Source: CAZBDU01 sp964490725
GTDB lineage: Bacteria; Spirochaetota; Spirochaetia; SZUA-6; DRHE01
NCBI GenBank assembly: GCA_964490725.1
Contig: CAZBDU010000026.1
Location: forward strand, 1 to 58,206
Direction of reading: 5' to 3'
DNA: 58,206 nucleotides
Below are positions 24,841 to 33,365 of this stretch, piece by piece (the first letter of the stretch is position 1; the number at the start of each line of letters is the position of its first letter). Position numbers and translations under genes: made by a program. The notes under the pieces are model-generated. The model was not told the DNA's origin and did not search any database. It was given only the letters and a program-made list of their open reading frames with translations.

Positions 24841-25601
24841 GCTTCCGCCTCCCTGAAGTACTTCATATAGATCTCTTCCAGACTGTACTCCTGCTGGCCA
24901 GCTCCCAGGCGGTCCTTGGCCAGCTGCTCCATGGATCCGTGGGCAACCATGCGTCCGTGAAACATGATCCCCACCCGAGTACAGATCCTCTGAACCTGAT
25001 AGAGCTGGTGCGAGCACAGCAGCACCGTCATCTGTTTCTCCCGGCTCAAGCGCCCGATGAGCTCCAGCATCTGGTTTGTCCCGTCGGGATCCAGGCCCTG
25101 GGTCGGCTCGTCCAGGAACGCAATTGCGGGTTCCTTCAGCAGTATCTCCGCCAGTCCCAGTCGCTGCCTCATCCCCCTGGAGTAGGCGTCGATTTTCTTC
25201 CTGCCCTGGTCCAGCAGTCCAACCGCCTGCAACGCACCCTCGATGCGCCCGGTGGCCTCCTCGCGGTCCATGGAGTTCAGCTCCGCGATGAAACCCAGCA
25301 TCTGCCAGGCGTCCAGGTCCCGGTAGAAGCCCATGTTCTCCTGCAGGTAGCCAACCTCCCGTTTCACCTTGACGGGCTCGCGCACCGGATCCAGCTCCAC
25401 CACCCTGGCCCACCCACCGCTGGGCTCGGTCAGACCCAGGAGCATCAGCAGGGTGGTGGTCTTGCCGGCGCCGTTCGGTCCCAGGAACCCAAAGATCTCG
25501 CCCTTCGCGATGCCGAAGGTGAGGTGGTCCACGGCCGCCTGCTCCCCGTACACCTTCGTCAGCTCCCCGGTCTCGATGACGGGCCGGTCCGCCGCCTCCA
25601 T
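24804..25601 (-). CDS. ABC transporter ATP-binding protein (ABC-2 exporter)
   Basis: The 265-residue ATPase has Walker A GPNGAGKTT near residue 43, the Q-loop GYLQENMGFY, the signature YSRGMRQRLGLAE near 140, Walker B IAFLDEPTQGLD, and the switch histidine in LLCSHQL. It belongs to the CcmA/NatA-like group that pairs with ABC-2 permeases. The ATG at 25601 has AAGGGGGG upstream and lies 14 bases after the NEW3 gene stop. It is the middle gene of a three-gene operon. Confidence 0.92.
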   Translation of the reverse strand: MEAADRPVIETGELTKVYGEQAAVDHLTFGIAKGEIFGFLGPNGAGKTTTLLMLLGLTEPSGGWARVVELDPVREPVKVKREVGYLQENMGFYRDLDAWQMLGFIAELNSMDREEATGRIEGALQAVGLLDQGRKKIDAYSRGMRQRLGLAEILLKEPAIAFLDEPTQGLDPDGTNQMLELIGRLSREKQMTVLLCSHQLYQVQRICTRVGIMFHGRMVAHGSMEQLAKDRLGAGQQEYSLEEIYMKYFREAEAWAASGTGSDRS

Positions 25602-25615
25602 CTGGCCCCCCTTCC

Positions 25616-26842
25616 TCAGCGTCTTCCCAGGAAACGGAACATGGCCACCAGCCCGCCCACCACCACGACGATGAGCAGGACCCCGATCCACCCCCAGAAC
25701 GTGGCCGCCTTGACGGTCACGCGAAACTCGGCAGTAGTGCTGGACTGCTGCGCGCCCTTGGCCTCCAGGCTCACGGAGTAGTCGCCCACCAGGGCGTCCT
25801 TGTTGGGCTTGATCGTCACGTCCACCTGTTTCAGCTCCCCGGGGGCCAGGCTTTCGATCCTGTCGGGCTTGAACGCCACGTTCCAGTTCTCCGGCTTGAA
25901 GGACATGAAGCTGATGTTCTCGTTCGGGGCGCTGCCGGTGTTCTTGACGTATATGGACAGGTCTGCCACTTTCCCGGGCTGCGCGTCCAGGGAAAGAAGT
26001 CCGGTGGCGGTGCCCAGCTTCAGGTCGTAGGTGCCGGTGAGCACCAGCTTGAGGGTGGTCTCCGCCCGGGTTTGCGGCGAGCTGACCCGCACCGGTATGG
26101 CATACTCGCCCGGCGCCGCGGTGGCGGGAGGGGTAACCTCCAGGGAGATCTTGCTGCTCTGTCCCGCCTTCAGGCTGAGGCTGGAGATGTACTTGGATTC
26201 GTAGGAAGGTTTGAAGTTCACCGTCCAGCCCTGCGGCGGCTGGGCGAACAGGTCGAAGACCGTGTCGGCGTCCAGCCGGCTCTGCACGTCCAGGGAGAAC
26301 TGGTAGTTGCCCTTGGCCGGACCGCGGAGCACCGGATAGGAGGTGCTCAGGCTAACGCCGCCGCCCACCTTCCCCGCCGCGCTGCCGCTGAGCACCTTGA
26401 TCACGATGTCCTGAGTCATCGTGAAGCGGCCGTCGGCGCTCCGGGCGCCCACGACGAACCGGTAGCTCCCCGGGGCGGTCCGGCCGCTGGGCACCGCCTC
26501 GAAGGTGAGACTCTCGTCCTTGCCCGCCGGGACGCTGATGGCGCTCACCTCGTACTTGAACGTCTTGACCTGGGCGTCCCATCCCTTGGGCACCCGCGCC
26601 AGCCAGACGTCGAGGCTCTCGCCCTGCTTGCCCTTGTTGTGGAAAGAGAGGCTCATGCTCACCGTCTGGCCCGGAGGCACGGCCACGCCCGGGTATTCCG
26701 CCTGCATCGTTATGGATCGTTGCGGCGCGTTCGCGCTCGTCGTCTGCGGATCGTCTGCAAAAGAGGCGAGGGGGGGCAAGATCAGCGCCGCGAGAGCGGC
26801 GGCTGCCGCCAGGAGAATCCGCCGATCCATCGCAACCTTCAT
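25616..26842 (-). CDS. Secreted NEW3-domain protein with C-terminal membrane anchor
   Basis: The 408-residue protein has a signal peptide (MKVAMDRRILLAAAAALAAL, ending near SFADD). Three Ig-like beta repeats of the NEW3 type follow, each with a 'PPG/APG' turn (AVPPGQTVSMSLSFHNKG, TAAPGEYAIPVRV, LAPGELKQVDVTI). A C-terminal helix (FWGWIGVLLIVVVVGGLVAM) and a short basic tail anchor it. NEW3 proteins are often encoded with an ABC ATPase and ABC-2 permease, as here, and probably form the outer part of the complex. GGGAGG precedes the ATG. The operon promoter region carries Pho-box-like repeats. Confidence 0.8.
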   Translation of the reverse strand: MKVAMDRRILLAAAAALAALILPPLASFADDPQTTSANAPQRSITMQAEYPGVAVPPGQTVSMSLSFHNKGKQGESLDVWLARVPKGWDAQVKTFKYEVSAISVPAGKDESLTFEAVPSGRTAPGSYRFVVGARSADGRFTMTQDIVIKVLSGSAAGKVGGGVSLSTSYPVLRGPAKGNYQFSLDVQSRLDADTVFDLFAQPPQGWTVNFKPSYESKYISSLSLKAGQSSKISLEVTPPATAAPGEYAIPVRVSSPQTRAETTLKLVLTGTYDLKLGTATGLLSLDAQPGKVADLSIYVKNTGSAPNENISFMSFKPENWNVAFKPDRIESLAPGELKQVDVTIKPNKDALVGDYSVSLEAKGAQQSSTTAEFRVTVKAATFWGWIGVLLIVVVVGGLVAMFRFLGRR

Positions 26843-27146
26843 GTTGGACCTCCCTGGTAAACCTTCATGACAGAGGTGAAACTGTACCGGCCTCACCTCC
26901 AAGCTCCTGCACTTGCAGATTATTGGCCCAGGCTTACAGGAGAATTACAGCAGAATTACAATTCGGTAAGGTTCTTGCGGCGGCTGGCCGTCGATTGGGG
27001 CCGGCCCGGGTAGCTGCGGAGAGCTTGTGCTTCTGGCGGAGGAGAGCGAGCTGGCGAGCTTCTCCGGCTCGACTTCTCGCGGCAACGAGTCTACCGTGCC
27101 CCGCTGGATTGCGTTATGCTGTGGGAGGAGCAACCCGGAGGAACAC
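26843..27146. other. Divergent intergenic region (304 bases)
   Basis: No gene is seen. It holds the leader of the NEW3 operon, the three TTACA repeats at 26934-26961, and a possible -10 box TATGCT (27115-27120) for the esterase gene with no clear -35 box. Confidence 0.5.
26919..26961 (-). promoter_or_regulatory. Pho-box-like tandem repeats and promoter of the NEW3-ABC operon
   Basis: TTACAG (26934), TTACAG (26945) and TTACAA (26956) occur at exact 11-base steps. On the minus strand they read TTGTAATTCTG, CTGTAATTCTC, CTGTAAGCCTG. This spacing and sequence resemble PhoB/PhoP sites (repeated CTGT or TTAACA every 11 bp). An AATAAT -10 candidate (26924-26919) follows, and no -35 box is needed if an activator binds the repeats. 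Confidence 0.5.
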
Positions 27147-28919
27147 GTGAACCGACTATCCCTGATCGCAGCGACGCTTCTGTTCTTGATGGGCCGGGCG
27201 GGGCGGACCCTGGCCCGGGCCTTGCGCGGCCTCGCCGCCGCTGCCGCCGTGGCCTTGCTGGCCTCCTGCGCGGGTCAGGCGCCGCGGGAAGCCGGCCGGC
27301 TCCCGGGGGAGGAGCGGGCCTGGAGGGGGACCCCGGTAGTGCATATCCGCTACGGAGCGCTCCGCGGCTTCCGGGACGGTTCTGGGACCTGGGTGTGGCG
27401 GGGAGTGCCCTTCGCCCTCCCGCCGGTGGGGGATCTGCGCTGGCGGGCGCCGCAGGAGCCGGAGCCCTGGGAAGGGGTGAAGCCGGCCGGCCGCTTCTCC
27501 GGTCCCTGCACGCAGCGCGCGCCGCTGCGCAGCGGCAGGATCATCGGCAGCGAGGACTGCCTCTACCTCAACGTCTGGCGTCCCCGCACCGCGGAGTCGG
27601 GCCTTCCCGTCTACGTGTGGATCCACGGCGGAGGCAACTCCATGGGATCGGCCACTATGGTCTCCGAGTACCACGGGGACGTCCTGGCGAGCCGGGGCAA
27701 CCTGGTCTTCGTGTCCGTGAACTACCGGCTGGGCCCGTTCGGCTGGTTCAACCACCCGGCCCTGCACCGCGGGGAGCCGGAGGACGATTCCGGGAACTTC
27801 GGCACGCTGGACCTGATCCGGGCCATGAGGTGGATACGGGAGAACATCGCGAGCTTCGGCGGCGATCCACACCGCGTCACCATCGCCGGTGAGTCCGCCG
27901 GCGGGATCAACGTTCTCTCCCTGCTGATTTCCCCCCTGGCGGAAGGGCTCTTCCAGCGGGCGGTGGTCCAGAGCGGGCTGCGCGTAACCAGCTCCGTTCC
28001 CGAGGGCGTAGCCTCCGCCAACCGCGCGCTGGCCGCGCTCCTGGTGAAGGACGGGCTTGCCGGAAGCCCTGAAGAGGCCGACAGCCTGGCGTCCTCCATG
28101 ACCGGCCGGGAGATCGCCTCCTACCTGCGGGACAAGTCCGGCCGGGAGATCGTCTCGGTCTACGATCCGGGACCCTTCGGGATGATCAGCTTTCCTTATA
28201 TCTTCCGGGACGGTCACGTGATCCCCGTCCAGGGGTACGACGCCCTGAGCACGGGAGAGTACCCCGGCAAGGTCCCGGTGATCATGGGGAGCAACCAGGA
28301 CGAGATCAGGCTGTTCATGGCCTGGGACAAGCGCTTCCGCGGCCGGCGCGAGCTGTACCGTCTGGTCAGCGGCATCAGCAGCGACCTGTGGAAGGCTTCC
28401 CAGGTGGACGAGACGGCCCGCCTTCTTGCCGGCAGTGCCGGCCAGCCGGCGGTGTACGTGTACCAGTTCCGCTGGGGCTCCCCGGGCCCGCAGGGGAGGA
28501 GCGTGCTGCCCGTTTACTGGGGAGCCCTGCTGGGAGCCGCCCACTCCTTCGAGATTCCCTTCTTCCTGGGCAAACGCAGCCTGGATGGACCGCTGGGGCT
28601 GTTCCTCTTCACCCGGGAGAACCGTCCCGGCAGGATCCTGCTGTCGGAGGCCATGATGAGCTATCTGGCCAGCTTCGTCGCCACCGGCGACCCCAACCCG
28701 CCGGGGGCGGAGCTGCCGCGCTGGCGGCCCTGGACCAACCGGACCGGAGAGCCCGGTTGCATGGTTCTGGACGCGGGCCTGGAGAAGCCCAGGATCGGCA
28801 TGGAGGCCCTGGAGCTCACCGAAAAGGGCGTCCTGCAACGCTACCGGGAGGCGGCGCCCGCCCAGCTGTTCGAGGAAGCCATGCGCTACGTCCGCGAAAG
28901 GAAGCTCCCCGGCGACTAG
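27147..28919 (+). CDS. Type-B carboxylesterase lipoprotein
   Basis: The 590-residue protein has a lipoprotein signal ending LLASC and a full carboxylesterase family B domain. Visible features are SEDCLYLNVWRP, VYVWIHGGGNSMGS (oxyanion hole), SVNYRLGPFGWF, and the nucleophile elbow VTIAGESAGG (Ser about residue 250). It also has MGSNQDEIRLFM with the likely acid residue, and GAAHSFEIPFFLG with the catalytic histidine. It would cleave esters outside the cytoplasm, like para-nitrobenzyl esterases. GGAGG lies 5 nt before the GTG at 27147; the longer frame to 27027 is not conserved. Its stop codon shares an inverted repeat (TAGCC...GGCTA) with the convergent peptidase stop. Confidence 0.85.
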   Translation: MNRLSLIAATLLFLMGRAGRTLARALRGLAAAAAVALLASCAGQAPREAGRLPGEERAWRGTPVVHIRYGALRGFRDGSGTWVWRGVPFALPPVGDLRWRAPQEPEPWEGVKPAGRFSGPCTQRAPLRSGRIIGSEDCLYLNVWRPRTAESGLPVYVWIHGGGNSMGSATMVSEYHGDVLASRGNLVFVSVNYRLGPFGWFNHPALHRGEPEDDSGNFGTLDLIRAMRWIRENIASFGGDPHRVTIAGESAGGINVLSLLISPLAEGLFQRAVVQSGLRVTSSVPEGVASANRALAALLVKDGLAGSPEEADSLASSMTGREIASYLRDKSGREIVSVYDPGPFGMISFPYIFRDGHVIPVQGYDALSTGEYPGKVPVIMGSNQDEIRLFMAWDKRFRGRRELYRLVSGISSDLWKASQVDETARLLAGSAGQPAVYVYQFRWGSPGPQGRSVLPVYWGALLGAAHSFEIPFFLGKRSLDGPLGLFLFTRENRPGRILLSEAMMSYLASFVATGDPNPPGAELPRWRPWTNRTGEPGCMVLDAGLEKPRIGMEALELTEKGVLQRYREAAPAQLFEEAMRYVRERKLPGD

Positions 28920-28930
28920 CCGGAGCCGGG

Positions 28931-30175
28931 CTAACCCGAGAAGGCCCCCACCCACTCGCCCTGCCGCAGCAGGGGCTCCCGATCGCCGCCGCCGGTGAGG
29001 CCGTCCACGTCCAGCTCGGCGGAGCCCACCATGAAGTCGATGTGGATCTGGCTGCTGTTCCCCCCGGCGGCGGCGAACTGCTCCGGCGCCAGCTGCCCGT
29101 CCCGCTCCAGGCTGTCCGGGAAGCCGAAGCCCAGGGCCAGGTGACAGGCGGCATTCTCGTCGAACAGAGTGTGGTAGAACAGCCTCTTCCTGCGGGCCAC
29201 CGGAGAGCTCTCGGGCACCAGGGCCACCTCGCCCAGGCGGCTGGCTCCCTCGTCCATTTCCACGATCCGGCGCAGGTGCTCCTCTCCGTTGGAGGCCTTG
29301 ACCTCTGTGACACGCCCCTGCTCGAAGGTGAGGGTGAAATCCTCGAACACCATCCCCTGGTGGAAGAGCGGCCTGGAGGCGGCGACCACTCCCTCCACGC
29401 GTTCACGGTGAGGCAGGGTGAAGACTTCCTCGGTGGGGAGGTTTGGGCAGAAGGTCACACCCTCCGGGGTGCGGACCTGCCCGCCGATCCATCGGTGTCC
29501 CTGCGGCAGTCCGACGCGCAGGTCGGTTCCCGGTCCGGTGAGGCGAAGGGCCGCATAGGCCTTCCCGTTCAGGCAGGCGGTGCGGGAGGCCAGAGCCCGG
29601 ATGTGGGAGCGCCACTCGGCAATCGGCTCCTCCGTGTCCATCCGGCACATGGAGAGGATCTCCTGCCAGAGCAGCGCGGTCCTCTTCTCCGGCGCAGCCT
29701 CGGGAAAGACCGCGGCGGCCCAGCCCGCAACCGGCGCGGCGATCAGACACCAGCTGATACGGTTCTCCCGGATGAACGCCTGGAAGGGCTGCAGGGCCTT
29801 CTGCCTGGCCCGGAAGCTCACCTCCACGAGCTCCGGGTCCTGCCCGGCCAGCAGGTACGGGTCGGCGGCCTGCACCCGCAGAAAAGCGCAGCCCCGCTCG
29901 GCTTCGGCCACCTGGGCGTCCACCTGCCAGGTGGGGTGCTGGTCGAAGGAATCCCGCGGGGCAGAGCGGAACCGGCCCAGGGCCAGCTGGTCGTCGTACC
30001 AGAGGTGCTCCACCAGGGGGCAGCCCATCCGGTAGGCCGTCTCCGCCAGCACGCGGACAAAGGGAGCGGTCTCCAGAGGGGCCATGACGAACAGCCTCTG
30101 GCCCGGCTGCAGGTTGACGCCCACCTTCAGCGCCAGCTCGGCGTACCCGGCCAGCTTGTCCTCGAACGATTGCAT
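28931..30175 (-). CDS. M29-family aminopeptidase
   Basis: The 414-residue protein matches peptidase family M29 (AmpS/PepS, thermophilic aminopeptidases): LKVGVNLQPGQRLFVMAPLE near the start, GHRWIGGQVRTPEGVTFCPNLPTEEVF (shown here as two parts: GHRWIGGQ and FCPNLPTEEVF), FEDFTLTFEQGRV, FYHTLFDENAACHLALG, and NSSQIHIDFMVGS near the end. The metal ligands of this family lie in these E, H and D residues. It releases N-terminal amino acids in the cytoplasm. The ATG at 30175 starts 7 bases after the recQ stop, so it is cotranscribed with recQ. Confidence 0.88.
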   Translation of the reverse strand: MQSFEDKLAGYAELALKVGVNLQPGQRLFVMAPLETAPFVRVLAETAYRMGCPLVEHLWYDDQLALGRFRSAPRDSFDQHPTWQVDAQVAEAERGCAFLRVQAADPYLLAGQDPELVEVSFRARQKALQPFQAFIRENRISWCLIAAPVAGWAAAVFPEAAPEKRTALLWQEILSMCRMDTEEPIAEWRSHIRALASRTACLNGKAYAALRLTGPGTDLRVGLPQGHRWIGGQVRTPEGVTFCPNLPTEEVFTLPHRERVEGVVAASRPLFHQGMVFEDFTLTFEQGRVTEVKASNGEEHLRRIVEMDEGASRLGEVALVPESSPVARRKRLFYHTLFDENAACHLALGFGFPDSLERDGQLAPEQFAAAGGNSSQIHIDFMVGSAELDVDGLTGGGDREPLLRQGEWVGAFSG

Positions 30176-30182
30176 CGGAACC

Positions 30183-32057
30183 TCACTCTCCGGGGCACTC
30201 CCCGCTTTCCAGGAAGCCCTTGATGGCGGCAAGGAACTCATCTCCGTAGGCCGCCAGCTTCTGGTCTCCCACCCCATGGCAGCGCAGCAGGGCGGCGCGG
30301 CTGGTGGGGTGGGTTTCCACCATCACCCGCAGGGTCTTGTCGCTGAACACGACGTAGGGCGGCACGCCCCGGCGCCCCGCGATGCTCTTGCGCAGCTTCC
30401 GCAGGCACTGGAACAGCTGCTCCCGGCCGCCGCCGGGAAAGAGCAGGTCGCCTCCCATGCGCGCCGGACCGGCGAGGCCGGCGGCCGTCGCGCGCCGCGT
30501 GCCGTTGCCGCCTCCCGCGCCTTCCGCCTGCGCCGGCCGGCGGGGCGTCAGGAACTGCTCCTTGCCGCGGAGCAGGAGCCGACCGCGCTGCGAAAGCCGG
30601 TAGCCGGCGGTGCGCCCTTCCCCGCGCACCAGGTAGCCGCCGGCCTCCAGGTCCTGGACCAGGGACAGCCAGAAGGGCCTGGGCAGCTCGGCGCCCACCC
30701 CGAAGGTGGGAAGCCGGTGGTGCCCGCGCTCCATCACCTTGTCGGTGGCGTTGCCCACGACGATGTCCGCCAGGTGGTGCGCGCCGAAGCGCTCACCGGT
30801 GCGGGCCGCCGCGGAGAGGACCTTGCGTGCCTCCTCGGTGGCGTCCTCCAGGCTGACCTCCCCGGCGCACACGTCACATCCGCCGCATCCGCCCTGGTAG
30901 GCCTCGTTGAAATGGGCCAGGAGCTGCCGGCGGCGGCAGGCCCCGGAATCCACGAACCGGAGCACCTCCTTCAGGCGCGCTTCGGCCCGCTCCCGCTCCG
31001 CCGGTGACCCGGTGCGGTCGATGTGCCAGCGGATCGCCGCGATGTCAGCCGGACCGTAGAACAGGGTGGCGTCGGCGGGCTCGCCGTCCCGCGCCGCCCG
31101 GCCGGTCTCCTGGTAGTAACCTTCCAGGCTCTTGGGCAGGTCCCCGTGCACCACCCAGCGCACGTTGGACTTGTCGATCCCCATGCCGAAGGCGATGGTG
31201 GCCACCACCACGGTCACCTCGTCGCGGACGAAGGCCTCCTGGCGCTCGCGCCGTGTCGCATCGTCCAGCCCGGCGTGATAGGCCACCGCCGCCACCCCTC
31301 GCCTCGCCAGGTAGGCGGCGGTGCTCTCCGCGGCCTTGCGGGTGCTGCGGTAGACGATGCCCGGCTGCTCGGGATGGCTGGCGACGAACTCCATGATCTG
31401 CTGGTCCACGCCGCTCTTCCGCACCACCCGGTAGAAGATCTCCGGGCGGTCGAAGCTGGCCCGGACCACAAACGGGTCGCGAAGCGTGAGCAGGCCGATC
31501 ACGTCCTCCTGCACCTGCCGGGTGGCCGTGGCGGTGAAGGCGGCGATGGGAACGCTGGGAAACTCGCGGTGCAGCAGACCCAGGGTGCGGTAATCGGGCC
31601 TGAACTCGTGGCCCCATTCCGAGATGCAGTGCGCCTCGTCCACGGCGATGAAGGAAAGGCCCAGCCGTCCCAGGGAACGGCGGAACTCCGGGATGGCCAG
31701 GCGCTCCGGGGACACGTACAAGAGGCGCAGGTGCCCGGCTGAGAGCAGTCGCCAGGTATTCCGGGCCTCCTCCGGGTCCAGGGTGCTGTTCAGAAGGGCA
31801 GCCGGCAGGCCGTTCTCCCTGGCTCCGTCCACCTGGTCTTTCATCAGGGATATCAGCGGGCTGACCACCACCGTGAGCCCCTCGCGCAGCAGGGCGGGGA
31901 GCTGGTAGCAGAGGGACTTGCCGCCCCCGGTGGGCATGGCGGCGAACACGTCGCGACCGGCAACCACCGCCTCGACGATCTCCCGCTGGTTGGGTCGAAA
32001 CGAGGAAAAGCCGAAATGACTCTTCAGTGCCGCGTCCAGGCTTGCGGGAGGCTCCAT
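30183..32057 (-). CDS. recQ: ATP-dependent DNA helicase RecQ
   Basis: The 624-residue protein has all RecQ parts in order. These are the Q motif FGFSSFRPNQREIV, Walker A MPTGGGKS (K47), the DEAH box (140-143), the aromatic-rich loop CISEWGHEFRPDY, and motif VI YYQETGRAARDG. Then come the zinc ligands C...CGGCDVC near 385-400, a winged-helix RQC domain, and a C-terminal HRDC domain (PPYVVFSDKTLRVM, HGVGDQKLAAYG). It unwinds DNA 3' to 5' in recombination and repair. A promoter (32071-32100) ends 13 nt before the ATG, and there is no Shine-Dalgarno sequence, so the message is probably leaderless. Confidence 0.95.
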   Translation of the reverse strand: MEPPASLDAALKSHFGFSSFRPNQREIVEAVVAGRDVFAAMPTGGGKSLCYQLPALLREGLTVVVSPLISLMKDQVDGARENGLPAALLNSTLDPEEARNTWRLLSAGHLRLLYVSPERLAIPEFRRSLGRLGLSFIAVDEAHCISEWGHEFRPDYRTLGLLHREFPSVPIAAFTATATRQVQEDVIGLLTLRDPFVVRASFDRPEIFYRVVRKSGVDQQIMEFVASHPEQPGIVYRSTRKAAESTAAYLARRGVAAVAYHAGLDDATRRERQEAFVRDEVTVVVATIAFGMGIDKSNVRWVVHGDLPKSLEGYYQETGRAARDGEPADATLFYGPADIAAIRWHIDRTGSPAERERAEARLKEVLRFVDSGACRRRQLLAHFNEAYQGGCGGCDVCAGEVSLEDATEEARKVLSAAARTGERFGAHHLADIVVGNATDKVMERGHHRLPTFGVGAELPRPFWLSLVQDLEAGGYLVRGEGRTAGYRLSQRGRLLLRGKEQFLTPRRPAQAEGAGGGNGTRRATAAGLAGPARMGGDLLFPGGGREQLFQCLRKLRKSIAGRRGVPPYVVFSDKTLRVMVETHPTSRAALLRCHGVGDQKLAAYGDEFLAAIKGFLESGECPGE

Positions 32058-32070
32058 GCTTCTTGGCTCG

Positions 32071-32100
32071 ATTATCCCGGCAGGGCGGGGCGTGCGTCAA
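32071..32100 (-). promoter_or_regulatory. recQ promoter
   Basis: On the minus strand TTGACG (32100-32095) and GATAAT (32076-32071) are 18 bases apart. Transcription should start about 7 nt before the recQ ATG. Confidence 0.6.
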
Positions 32101-32157
32101 TGCCGGCTGCGGCTGCAGGCGGCGGATCCGCAGCCCCGGCGGCGGCGGCCGCCTGCT

Positions 32158-33222
32158 CTACAGCAGCTCGTCCAGCGCCCGGGAGACCTTGTCTTTCATC
32201 TGACGCTCCACCTTCTCCTGCAGTATTTGCTCTTCCTGCGCCTTCCTGGCGCTGAGCTCCAGGATGCGCCGGTAGATCTCCTCCATCTCGCTTGTGAGCA
32301 GGAACGCGTGGGCGCGCTCACCGGCCTCCTCGGAGCTCATGACCCGGGGTACGCCACGGTCTTTCAGCCAGAAGGTCACCCGGTTGGGGCCCGCCTCGGC
32401 CCAGCCGGAGATCTCGCCATGGTAGACGAGTCTCCCGGCCTCTGCAGGCCCGGTCATCAGAGTTTTCAGCTCGAACCAGACCGTGCGGTCCCGGTACAGC
32501 AGGGAGAAGTTGGTCCCCCCCAGGTCCTGCACGTACAGCTCGTGGTAGTTGAGCCGCGCCGGGTCCGGCGGCTCGCCGGTCACGACGTTGGTGCGTATCC
32601 CTGCGCTCAGGGCTTGTTCCGCTTTAGTGCGCACCTTGTATAGAATGTCCAGGTTCCTGGCCTCGAGAGCGGCGAAGGTCTCCGCAAAGGCGCGAATCTT
32701 GAGCGTCATGAGGTCCCGCTCGGGGGAGGCGGCCGCGCCTCGGCCTTGCGGCCGAGGGGGACCGGCCACCTGCTCCAGGAAGGTCTTGACCGCGTTGAGG
32801 CGGTCAAGCTTGTCCTTCTCCAGGGCCGGCTCTTCAAAGATTCGGGCGCTCAGGAGGCCGGAATCGACTGCAGCCTCGGAGACGGGGATGCGCCGGGGGT
32901 CCACTCTGACCGGCGACAGGTGCACCCCCTTCTTTGCCGCCGCCCCGATGCGCCTGCCCGCCTGCCTGGCGAATCGCGCCTCCTCCTGGTCGGCCTCGTC
33001 CACGTTGAAGCGGTTTATGTCGCGGAAGCGCAGCTCGTTGTAGTGAGTGTGCAGCAGGGCTGCGATCTCCGTTACCTCCCTCTTGTAGGCAAGCTTGGAG
33101 CCATCGGGGATCGCGTGACTCTCGACCACCTTCAGAAAGACGTACTTCAGCCCCAGGACCTCGCGGCTCAGCTCCAGGAGCTGGAGCACGATGTCGTTGG
33201 CGAAGCGTGCGTCCATGGCCAT
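32158..33222 (-). CDS. Unknown protein with C-terminal coiled coil
   Basis: I do not recognise this 354-residue protein. AAAGGAGGAA precedes the ATG at 33222 by 9 nt. It is soluble and charged, without signal peptide. Visible parts are a helical N-terminus (FANDIVLQLLELSREVLGL), a central segment with QDLGGTNFSLLYRDRTVWFE near 240 that looks like beta strands, and a C-terminal coiled coil of about 45 residues (MEEIYRRILELSARKAQEEQ onward). A short Gly/Pro/Arg stretch near 155-165 is encoded by a perfect 8-bp hairpin (32738-32757) and may be a recent insertion. It shares no operon with recQ (100-base gap with the recQ promoter). Confidence 0.7.
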   Translation of the reverse strand: MAMDARFANDIVLQLLELSREVLGLKYVFLKVVESHAIPDGSKLAYKREVTEIAALLHTHYNELRFRDINRFNVDEADQEEARFARQAGRRIGAAAKKGVHLSPVRVDPRRIPVSEAAVDSGLLSARIFEEPALEKDKLDRLNAVKTFLEQVAGPPRPQGRGAAASPERDLMTLKIRAFAETFAALEARNLDILYKVRTKAEQALSAGIRTNVVTGEPPDPARLNYHELYVQDLGGTNFSLLYRDRTVWFELKTLMTGPAEAGRLVYHGEISGWAEAGPNRVTFWLKDRGVPRVMSSEEAGERAHAFLLTSEMEEIYRRILELSARKAQEEQILQEKVERQMKDKVSRALDELL

Positions 33223-33322
33223 GACCGGTTCCTCCTTTCGCGGGAAACCCACTCCAAGCAGTATAACCCCACACGCCGTGGGCGCTACCGCAAGGCGGCC
33301 GGTTGCCCAGTCCCGGCGGCGG

Positions 33323-33350
33323 TTGAACAAAGCGGGCCCGTGCGTATAAT
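33323..33350 (+). promoter_or_regulatory. Promoter of the radical SAM gene
   Basis: TTGAAC (33323-33328) and a consensus TATAAT (33345-33350) are 16 bases apart. The ATG at 33366 lies 15 bases after the -10 box, with no Shine-Dalgarno sequence, so the transcript has a leader of under 10 nt. Confidence 0.7.
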
Positions 33351-33365
33351 GGGCTCGAACATCCT

